DNA from: Lachnospiraceae bacterium UBA4317
GTDB taxonomy: Bacteria > Bacillota_A > Clostridia > Lachnospirales > Lachnospiraceae
Direction of reading: 5' to 3'
Assembly (NCBI GenBank): GCA_002394525.1
Contig: DGUF01000055.1
Coordinates: 1-10,596, forward strand
Length of the DNA stretch: 10,596 nt
The notes under the pieces are model-generated. The model was not told the origin of the DNA, did not search any database, and saw only the letters and a list, made by a program, of their open reading frames with translations. Positions within the stretch are counted from its first letter, which is position 1, and each line of letters opens with the position of its first letter. The translations under genes and the position numbers were made by a program. Shown in pieces: positions 6,169-10,596 of the stretch.

Positions 6169-6981
6169 ATGTCGGCTTTATTGGATATCATCAAAGGCAG
6201 AAAGAGTGTCAGGACCTTTGACGGAAGAGAACTTACTGCAGAAGACCGGGCAAAGTTGGAAGCATACGCCGCACAGATCGGTGATCCCTTTGGCATCCCC
6301 GTTCAGTTCGTTTTTCTGGATGCCGGGGAGTACGGCCTCTCCAGCCCCGTCATCGCCGGAGAGAAGCTCTATGTGGCGGGCAAGGTGGAAAAGAAGCCTT
6401 ATGCAGATGTCGCCTTCGGTTATGCCTTTGAAAAGCTGGTCCTCTACGCCTGGTCCCTGGGGATCGGAACGACCTGGATCGGGGGCACTATGAAGCGGGA
6501 CCTCTTCGAGAAGGCCGCCGGCCTGAAAGCAGAAGAGAGGATGCCCTGTGTAAGCCCGCTCGGCTATCCTGCAAAAAAGAGGTCTGTCAAGGAGGTCCTG
6601 ATGCGCAAAGGCGTCGGCGCCGACAAGCGCATGCCGGCAGACAGGCTCTTCTTTGACGGCTCGTTTGAAAAATCTCTGTCAGGACAGCAGAAGGCGGAGA
6701 TCGCAGACGTGATCGAGATGGTCCGCCTGGCGCCGTCCGCCGTCAACAAACAGCCATGGAGGATCCTGCTCAAGGACGGGGCCTACCACTTTTATGAAAA
6801 AAAGGACAAGGGCTATGTCAGCGAGGCCACGGGAGATCTGCAGAAAATAGATGTGGGGATTGCCCTGTGCCATTTTGCCATGGGCCTGGAGGAGCAGGGG
6901 AAAGAGCCGGTCATCACTGTGCAGGATCCCGGCGTTCAGATCCCCGGCAACATGGAATATATTGCGAGCGTGTCGGTTTGA
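6169..6981 (+). CDS. Nitroreductase-family flavoprotein (TM1586-like)
   Basis: A 270-residue protein expected to bind FMN and use NAD(P)H to reduce an unknown substrate, probably in the cytosol. The N-terminus KGRKSVRTFDGR (9-20) is the R-S-x-R-x-F motif that contacts the FMN phosphate in nitroreductases. LAPSAVNKQPWR (187-198) is the second conserved FMN-proximal motif, and SLGIGTTWIGG (96-106) is a typical core helix. Length and motif order, with the LAPSAVNKQPW motif placed late, fit the Thermotoga TM1586-type putative nitroreductases rather than the ~200-residue NfsB type. AGGAGG lies 8 nt before the ATG. The gene stands alone between a terminator and a shared terminator. It need not act on nitro compounds; the physiological substrate is unknown. 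Confidence 0.85.
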   Translation: MSALLDIIKGRKSVRTFDGRELTAEDRAKLEAYAAQIGDPFGIPVQFVFLDAGEYGLSSPVIAGEKLYVAGKVEKKPYADVAFGYAFEKLVLYAWSLGIGTTWIGGTMKRDLFEKAAGLKAEERMPCVSPLGYPAKKRSVKEVLMRKGVGADKRMPADRLFFDGSFEKSLSGQQKAEIADVIEMVRLAPSAVNKQPWRILLKDGAYHFYEKKDKGYVSEATGDLQKIDVGIALCHFAMGLEEQGKEPVITVQDPGVQIPGNMEYIASVSV

Positions 6982-7019
6982 GCAGGCTTTTTACGCGGAT
7001 CGGGGCTTTCAGGCTGTAA

Positions 7020-7064
7020 AAAAACACAGGAAGGAAACAGCTGCTGTTTCCTTCCTGTGTTTTT
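7020..7064. terminator. Bidirectional intrinsic terminator
   Basis: A perfect 21-bp inverted repeat (7020-7040 and 7044-7064) whose outer ends are A5 and T5, flanked by further A on the left, so each strand shows a stem followed by a T run. It lies between the convergent nitroreductase and marR genes and should stop both. Confidence 0.92.
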
Positions 7065-7119
7065 AATAGGACGCATCGCTTTCTCCGCTTCATACCTGAC
7101 ACATGTTGTGTGCGGCATT

Positions 7120-7572
7120 TCAAGCGGATGTATCGGTTTCCCCGTCGCAGATCTGCCGCATATTCCGGGCGATGATATCCAGACAGAGGTACATGTTCTC
7201 CCGCATCTCGTCCGAGATCCCCCGGCCTGCCTGCTCCAGGACCTCATCGGCCCTGGACCTTATTGCCGCAGCCAGACTCTGTCCTTTTTCTGTCAGCTTC
7301 AGGGCTGCCCGGTAACGGGATTCGCCGTAGGGCTCCAGGATTCCTTTTTTCCGGAAAGCGGAGATGGCGCGGGAGACATCCGCCTTGTCCCGCTGGCACA
7401 GGTCGGCCAGGGCGGCGGCTGTCATATTGCCGTCCGCAGAGGCAATCATGACCAGATAGAGGGCATAAGCCCCCCGGAAACCGTACTTTTTCATCTCCTC
7501 CGTCGCGAGCCGGTTCCAGAATCTGGAGATGCTGAAAATAGAAAGTGTAAAGTGCTCAAAACGATCGGTCAT
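7120..7572 (-). CDS. MarR-family transcriptional regulator
   Basis: A 150-residue winged-helix repressor-type protein, normal length for the family. The winged helix spans about residues 36-98: helix AAALADLCQ (53-60), recognition helix near KADVSRAISAFRKKG (63-77), a wing at 81-92 (EPYGESRYRAA) and LTEKGQSL. Flanking N- and C-terminal helices would form the dimer. The start at 7572 is chosen because AGGGAG lies 5 nt upstream and MTDRFEHFTL matches the family N-terminus; a longer frame from 7626 has no ribosome site. It follows degV on the same strand after 135 bp with no terminator seen between, so the two may be cotranscribed. Paired GTTGA-N4-TCAAC sites upstream of degV are candidate binding sites. 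The inducer is unknown. Confidence 0.85.
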   Translation of the reverse strand: MTDRFEHFTLSIFSISRFWNRLATEEMKKYGFRGAYALYLVMIASADGNMTAAALADLCQRDKADVSRAISAFRKKGILEPYGESRYRAALKLTEKGQSLAAAIRSRADEVLEQAGRGISDEMRENMYLCLDIIARNMRQICDGETDTSA

Positions 7573-7707
7573 ATATTCTCCCTGTCTGCCGTTTCCACAC
7601 TGTATGTGCGGCGGGTTATGTCCCATTGCGAACTGCGCCTGCCTGTGTCCGGCCGCCCGTCAATTGTCCGCAAATGATCGGACTCGCTTTTTTCCGTTTC
7701 ACTTATT

Positions 7708-8550
7708 TTACTGCTGTTCCCGGAAAAATGCCACAGCGACGGCCCCGGGACCGGCATGGGTCCCGATCACGCTGCAGAGCTGGGCCTGGTCCAGATGATC
7801 GACATGGCCCTCCCAGATCGCGCGGCTGTCGGCGATATAACTCTGCAGGAGCTCATCGGACAGGCCGGTGTAGCCCAGCAGCAGCGGCATTGAGAAATCG
7901 ATGCCGCTTTTTTTGATCTCCTCGATCAGCAGGTTGTTTGCCTTTTTGGATCCCCTCGCCTTGCCGAGCATGGCCAGTTCCCCGTCTTTCACGGTCACGA
8001 CCGGCTTGATGTTGAGGACACCGCCGGCAAAGGCGGCCGCCTTCGAGATCCTGCCTCCCTTTTTCAGGTACTCCAGCGTCTCCAGGCGGGCCAGCAGGCA
8101 GACCTCCTCGCGCTTTTGGATCAGGTGCTCCGTGAGCTCATCCAGACCCATGCCGGCCTCAGCGCAGCGCAGGGCATATTCCGCAAGGACGCCGGAGCCG
8201 ATCGAGACATTGCGGCTGTCCACGACCCGGATATTGGGAAAGTCCTCCGCCGCGATCCGGGCGCTCTGGTAGGTGCCGGACAGCCTGGAGGTGACCGTGA
8301 TCACGACCGCCTCCTCGCCGGCCTCCTGCAGCCTGCGGAAAACCTGTGCAAAGGCATCCGGTGCCGCCTGGCTTGTCCTGGGCAGATCCGGGCTGGTCTC
8401 CAGCATCCGGTAAAAATCCATCTTGTCCAGGGTCACCCCGTCTATATACTCCGTCTCGCCGAAGGTGACTGTGAGCGGAACTACTGTAAACCGATCCCGG
8501 TACCGCTCCGGGACGTCGACGGTGGAATCAGTGATAATGCGAACTGCCAT
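7708..8550 (-). CDS. DegV-family fatty-acid-binding protein
   Basis: A 280-residue DegV/EDD-fold protein. The family binds a fatty acid between two domains and, in Firmicutes, presents it as the FakB subunit to the kinase FakA for phosphorylation and entry into phospholipid synthesis. Family landmarks are MAVRIITDSTVDVP (1-14), DGVTLDKMDFY (38-48), RTSQAAP (58-64), SRLSGTYQSA (88-97), LEYLKKGGRIS (159-169) and IGTHAGPGA (262-270). The start at 8550 is preferred over an ATG at 8565 because GGAGG lies 8 nt before it and the upstream ATG overlaps that site. No kinase partner gene is in the window. It precedes marR on the same strand, with a probable promoter ~190 nt upstream. The FakB role is inferred; only the family is certain. 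Confidence 0.92.
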   Translation of the reverse strand: MAVRIITDSTVDVPERYRDRFTVVPLTVTFGETEYIDGVTLDKMDFYRMLETSPDLPRTSQAAPDAFAQVFRRLQEAGEEAVVITVTSRLSGTYQSARIAAEDFPNIRVVDSRNVSIGSGVLAEYALRCAEAGMGLDELTEHLIQKREEVCLLARLETLEYLKKGGRISKAAAFAGGVLNIKPVVTVKDGELAMLGKARGSKKANNLLIEEIKKSGIDFSMPLLLGYTGLSDELLQSYIADSRAIWEGHVDHLDQAQLCSVIGTHAGPGAVAVAFFREQQ

Positions 8551-8746
8551 TTTATTAACCTCCATGAAAGAATGATCCCCGTGTTCCTTCCGGCTTCCGC
8601 GTGACCAGTGCTCAGTGCATCAGAGAGGGGCAAGGCCTGGAGACAGCGTTTTTAAGCATGGATAAGGCTGGAGCGGGTGTTTCCTGCTTCCAGAGTGAAG
8701 CCCAATTCCGCCGCAGGGGACTCTTGTTGATTTGTCAACGACAGGG
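8551..8746 (-). other. degV leader region without a recognisable gene
   Basis: About 190 nt between the proposed start site and degV. Only a small stem GCTTC/GAAGC and the degV ribosome site are evident. A 15-codon ORF here has no ribosome site. I see no match to a known riboswitch. Confidence 0.3.
8726..8739. promoter_or_regulatory. Candidate MarR operator, promoter-downstream site
   Basis: GTTGATTTGTCAAC is a GTTGA-N4-TCAAC inverted repeat. It sits at the expected transcription start of the leftward promoter at 8747-8775 (about +2 to +15). The MarR-type half-site GTTGA is known, for example, from MexR operators, there with a 5-bp spacer. Confidence 0.6.
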
Positions 8747-8775
8747 AGATTAGCATACTGTTGTTGATATGTCAA
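8747..8775 (-). promoter_or_regulatory. Probable promoter of the degV-marR unit
   Basis: On the minus strand: TTGACA (8775-8770), a 17-bp spacer, and an extended -10 TGC TAATCT (8752-8747 for the hexamer). Transcription would start near 8740 and give an ~190-nt leader before degV. The two GTTGA-N4-TCAAC sites cover the -35 box and the start point. Confidence 0.65.
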
Positions 8776-8776
8776 C
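8763..8776. promoter_or_regulatory. Candidate MarR operator, overlapping the -35 box
   Basis: GTTGATATGTCAAC is the second GTTGA-N4-TCAAC copy. The similarity to the first extends to TTGTTGAT-N-TGTCAACGA, and the centres are 37 bp apart. On the minus strand it contains the perfect -35 hexamer TTGACA (8770-8775). Confidence 0.6.
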
Positions 8777-8804
8777 GATTAAATGCGGCACCATGCCGGC
8801 CCGA

Positions 8805-8839
8805 TGCAGGTCCTGGCCGGAAAACATACTGTACCTGCA
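8805..8839. repeat. Inverted repeat TGCAGGT / ACCTGCA
   Basis: Perfect 7-bp arms at 8805-8811 and 8833-8839 with a 21-bp spacer; the right arm lies where a -35 box for the SH3b gene promoter would be. It may be a regulator site or chance. Confidence 0.3.
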
Positions 8840-8850
8840 GTGGATTCCTG

Positions 8851-8859
8851 TGGTAGAAT
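8851..8859 (+). promoter_or_regulatory. Candidate extended -10 promoter for the SH3b leader-peptide gene
   Basis: TGG TAGAAT is an extended -10 element (TGn plus a 5/6 match). The -35 region (about 8830-8836) matches only 3 of 6. The expected start near 8866 gives a leader of ~155 nt before the ATG at 9020. Confidence 0.45.
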
Positions 8860-8902
8860 ATGTGACAGTTCTATGATGGTTTCTCTGTTAAACTTACCCT
8901 GC

Positions 8903-8950
8903 AAACAAAAAAAGAAAGTTCTGCAGATTGCCTGAAAAAGGCGGCAGAAC
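8903..8950 (-). terminator. Leftward intrinsic terminator, or leader hairpin of the SH3b gene
   Basis: Outer stem GTTCTGC (8918-8924) / GCAGAAC (8944-8950), inner stem GCCT (8930-8933) / AGGC (8939-8942), loop GAAAA. On the minus strand the stem is followed by TTTCTTTTTTTGTTT, a good termination tract; on the plus strand no T run follows. It would block leftward transcription entering the degV promoter region, and it also lies in the predicted 5' leader of the rightward SH3b gene. Confidence 0.55.
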
Positions 8951-9019
8951 CTGCAATATGATCTTCCGGCACCTTGAAAATGCATGTGCCCGGGACATCA
9001 GGAAAAGGAGAGGTGTACT

Positions 9020-9340
9020 ATGTTAGATGAATTCAAAAAGGTTTCTGAAGAAGAACTCGAAAATATCGCGGGCGGCGTAGATGGTATGGTTGGCCTTTAT
9101 GACGGCCCCTACAAGACGGTCCACGGAATAGAGACCGGCTACCTTGCCCTCAGAAGCGACCCCAGCTACAATGCCAGCAATGAGATCGGACGACTCAATA
9201 ACGGCGACCGGGTAAAGATCTGTGGCAATGGCGCCTTCGCGGAGAACGACTTCGATAAGGGCGGATACACAAACTATACCTGGGTCTACTCGCCCAGACT
9301 CAACAAGAGCGGCTGGGTCAACAGCAGATTCATCAAATAA
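9020..9340 (+). CDS. Double-glycine leader peptide with SH3b-like domain
   Basis: A 106-residue protein beginning MLDEFKKVSEEELENIAGG. The first 19 residues are a textbook bacteriocin-type leader, with an LxxVSxxELxxIxGG pattern and Gly-Gly at 18-19, normally cut by a C39-peptidase ABC exporter after the second Gly during secretion. The predicted 87-residue product contains an SH3b-like segment (about 45-106): YLALRSDPSYNASNEIGRL, NNGDRVKI, then YTWVYSP and KSGWVNSRFIK. Such domains in other proteins bind cell-wall peptidoglycan. One Cys (in KICGNG) and no lanthionine-type core are seen. AGGAGAGG lies just upstream; a longer frame from 8984 lacks a ribosome site. No C39 transporter or immunity gene is in the window, so the exporter must be encoded elsewhere. 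It may be a secreted bacteriocin-like or wall-binding factor; function is inferred. Confidence 0.85.
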   Translation: MLDEFKKVSEEELENIAGGVDGMVGLYDGPYKTVHGIETGYLALRSDPSYNASNEIGRLNNGDRVKICGNGAFAENDFDKGGYTNYTWVYSPRLNKSGWVNSRFIK

Positions 9341-9392
9341 GATCCTGCAGAGCTCAGAAGAAATCAGACCGGAAAAGATCAGATTAAAAAAG

Positions 9393-9410
9393 ATCGGATC
9401 AAAATCCGAT
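9393..9410 (+). repeat. Small hairpin after the SH3b gene
   Basis: ATCGGAT (9393-9399) and ATCCGAT (9404-9410) form a 7-bp stem with a CAAA loop, without a T run. The surrounding A-rich stretch 9341-9449 also carries a direct repeat CAGACCGGAAAA (from 9365 and 9432). No gene is seen there. Confidence 0.35.
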
Positions 9411-9449
9411 GGAGAACAGTTCAGAAATGAACAGACCGGAAAATGAAAT

Positions 9450-9494
9450 AAAAGCCTCCGCGGCAGGGCATCGTGCTCTGCCGCGGAGGCTTTT
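9450..9494. terminator. Bidirectional intrinsic terminator
   Basis: Perfect 17-bp arms AAAAGCCTCCGCGGCAG (9450-9466) and its complement (9478-9494); the loop can pair further. T runs follow the stem on both strands. It serves the convergent SH3b gene and metallo-hydrolase gene. Confidence 0.92.
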
Positions 9495-9560
9495 CGCTTG
9501 GAGTTCCGCCAGGCCATCTGCCCGGTCGCGGAATTTTTTTAAAATAGTACCGCCGGGAAT

Positions 9561-10247
9561 TTATAGCTCCGCGAGGAAATCTTCCTTGCTGTAGATCTTC
9601 CAGTGTCCGTCGACCACGGTCCTGACATCCAGGCTCCGGATCATGGAGGCCAGGGCTTCCAGCCGGTCAAAGTCCATTCGCCAAGAGGGGAATTCCCCGA
9701 GCTGGGCATCCCCGACGTATACGACCCGGTCTTCCGGCACATAGACCACCAGCGCGTCCTCTGTGTGAGGGGAGTCCGCATAGAGCAGGCGGGCGGTCAC
9801 GCCCCCGAGATCGATCACGGTCTGGTCCTCGATCTCCTCCTGCGCAGGGATGACCTTCAGGGGGACACCCCCTGCGTATTCCCGGCGGATACAGGCGTCG
9901 CTGTTCAGGAATTTCTTCGCGAAGCCGCTGTCGCTGTCCATTTGGCTCATGATGTCCTCAAGATGCAGGTTCGTCTCCGGGCGGGCGGCAGTTCTTCCGT
10001 GTACCGCGTGCAGGCCGAATGTGTGATCCCAGTGCCAGTGGGTGATGACGGTCAGGTCCGGAAGAGGCAGCATCTCCTTCTCCAGGGCCCGGTAGAAATC
10101 TTCTACATGCGAGGAGGAGTGGCCGGCATCCACGGCGACGGCCATGTTTTCTCCCTTTATATAGCCGAGATTCGGCCGGTCCTTTACGGAATCAAATGGA
10201 TAGACCCATGTGTGAGGTCCGATTTTCTGTAGGTGGGCGGTAGTCAT
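9561..10247 (-). CDS. Metallo-beta-lactamase-fold hydrolase
   Basis: A 228-residue cytosolic-looking protein of the metallo-beta-lactamase superfamily. Metal ligands are visible: H70, H72, D74 and H75 in THWHWDHTFG, H161 in SPHTEDA, D180 in YVGDAQLGE and H215 in VDGHWK, a complete binuclear set. The early strand AVAVDAGHS (36-44) is the usual metallo-beta-lactamase-fold Asp strand. The superfamily includes glyoxalase II, lactonases, arylsulfatases and lactamases; nothing here fixes the substrate, and no signal peptide argues against a secreted beta-lactamase. An AGAGGA ribosome site lies 7 nt before the ATG. It lies 161 bp downstream of the partial gene on the same strand and shares its terminator with the SH3b gene. 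Confidence 0.9.
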   Translation of the reverse strand: MTTAHLQKIGPHTWVYPFDSVKDRPNLGYIKGENMAVAVDAGHSSSHVEDFYRALEKEMLPLPDLTVITHWHWDHTFGLHAVHGRTAARPETNLHLEDIMSQMDSDSGFAKKFLNSDACIRREYAGGVPLKVIPAQEEIEDQTVIDLGGVTARLLYADSPHTEDALVVYVPEDRVVYVGDAQLGEFPSWRMDFDRLEALASMIRSLDVRTVVDGHWKIYSKEDFLAEL

Positions 10248-10278
10248 TTTTTTCCTCTTGTTTTTTCTGTCTGCGGAC

Positions 10279-10291
10279 CGGAGTGTAACAG
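10279..10291 (+). repeat. Possible degenerate copy of the GGGACGTAACAG repeat
   Basis: CGGAGTGTAACAG resembles CGGAGACGTAACAG (reverse strand of the copy at 10338-10382) with one base missing and one changed. It is in the orientation of the copies near 6100. It is short enough to be chance. Confidence 0.25.
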
Positions 10292-10337
10292 CTGCGAAAC
10301 AGCGGGCCCGTCAGCCTGCTGTGCTCCCGCCGTCTTC

Positions 10338-10427
10338 CAACATGCCAAAAATGAGCCGGACTGTTACGTCTCCGCTGACTCACAACATGCCAAAAATGAG
10401 CTGGACTGTTACGTCCCCGCCGACTCA
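10338..10427 (-). repeat. Two tandem 45-bp repeats carrying the GACGTAACAG core
   Basis: Units 10338-10382 and 10383-10427 are identical at 42 of 45 positions. On the minus strand each reads from TGAGTC, through the core GACGTAACAGTCC, to CTCATTTTTGGCATGTTG. The core plus flank is shared with 6084-6105 in the opposite orientation. They lie between the partial gene and the metallo-hydrolase gene and contain the former's stop codon. Confidence 0.85.
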
Positions 10428-10596
10428 CTGCCGGCCTGCTCAACAGGAAACCGCAGGATCACGTTGTTGGTCTCGAGCGAGTGGACATAGGAGATATTGT
10501 GGGCCATGCCATGCAGGACCCGGAGACCCAGGTGCTTTTTGCGGTCCACTCTGCCGCGGCTGACTTCGATGGCAACGTTATGAAATATATTAATAA
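10409..10596 (-). CDS. C-terminal part of an unidentified protein, truncated by the window edge
   Basis: An open frame of 61 codons enters from the right edge and stops at TAA (10411-10409). It includes KKHLGLRVLHGMAHNISYV followed by HSLETNNVILRFP. The mixture of aliphatic strands and a helix before a C-terminal VILRF strand vaguely recalls the end of small ATPase (RsbW-type anti-sigma) domains, but this is too weak for a call. Its last six residues (SESAGT) and stop codon are encoded by the 45-bp repeat, so the natural C-terminus may have been altered by the repeat. The other two frames of this strand are broken or lack this protein-like composition. Coding status is likely but not proven. 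Confidence 0.55.
   Translation of the reverse strand, partial: INIFHNVAIEVSRGRVDRKKHLGLRVLHGMAHNISYVHSLETNNVILRFPVEQAGSESAGT

Noticed and set aside
7057..7677. Plus-strand frame of 206 codons opposite marR
   Set aside because: It starts inside the T-rich arm of the shared terminator and covers the winged-helix coding sequence in antisense.
8573..8690. Upstream peptide ORF (15 codons starting MLKNAV) in the degV leader, minus strand
   Set aside because: There is no ribosome site before its ATG and no regulatory pattern such as a codon run or alternative hairpins.
9023..9517. Minus-strand frame of 164 codons opposite the SH3b gene
   Set aside because: It crosses the bidirectional terminator and is antisense to a gene with a clear leader peptide, ribosome site and domain.
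9603..10232. Plus-strand frame of 209 codons opposite the metallo-hydrolase
   Set aside because: It is the shadow of a gene with a complete metal-binding set and has no ribosome site of its own.
10292..10325. Terminator from the imperfect stem ACAGCGGGC / GCCTGCTGT upstream of the metallo-hydrolase
   Set aside because: The stem includes a wobble pair and neither strand has a T run after it.

Overview
The window looks like chromosomal DNA of an anaerobic Gram-positive Clostridia member, plausibly a gut Lachnospiraceae-type bacterium. The grounds are strong AGGAGG-type ribosome sites, a DegV protein, a TM1586-type nitroreductase, intrinsic terminators with T tracts, and a double-glycine leader peptide. 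Most genes are GC-rich in codon choice (many GGC, CTG, GTC, ATC). The first ~2.1 kb is visibly AT-richer and is a mobile element. The exact genus cannot be read from the sequence.

Layout. (1) 2-2128 is a complete insertion sequence of the IS4 superfamily (IS1634-like). It has 27-bp imperfect terminal inverted repeats, a leftward DDE transposase (256-1968), a translationally coupled 76-residue coiled-coil protein (26-256), and a 34-bp palindrome in front of the transposase that repeats a motif found in both IS ends. (2) 2129-2398 is an unusual leader: a GC-rich hairpin, two GTTAGCTAAC palindromes arranged as an inverted pair, and six and a half copies of a 17-bp tandem repeat. It precedes two overlapping ABC half-transporter genes (2399-4225 and 4218-5960) that probably form a heterodimer of exporter fold, possibly of the siderophore-import (IrtAB/YbtPQ-like) group. 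An intrinsic terminator follows at 6037-6066. (3) 6169-6981 is a nitroreductase-like flavoprotein gene that ends at a bidirectional terminator (7020-7064). (4) 8550 back to 7120 is a leftward degV-marR pair. Its probable promoter (8747-8775) is bracketed by two GTTGA-N4-TCAAC sites, the architecture expected for MarR autorepression. (5) 9020-9340 encodes a small protein with a bacteriocin-type double-glycine leader joined to an SH3b-like domain, the most unusual gene in the window. (6) 10247 back to 9561 is a metallo-beta-lactamase-fold hydrolase gene, convergent with the SH3b gene on a shared bidirectional terminator (9450-9494). (7) 10409-10596 is the 3' end of a leftward gene that runs off the window.

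A short dispersed repeat with core GGGACGTAACAG occurs before the nitroreductase gene (two copies) and, in opposite orientation, as two tandem 45-bp copies near the right end. The last of these supplies the stop codon of the partial gene. Functional links between the cassettes are weak. The best supported are the ABC gene pair, the degV-marR unit with its operators, and the self-contained IS. No rRNA, tRNA or CRISPR array was seen.
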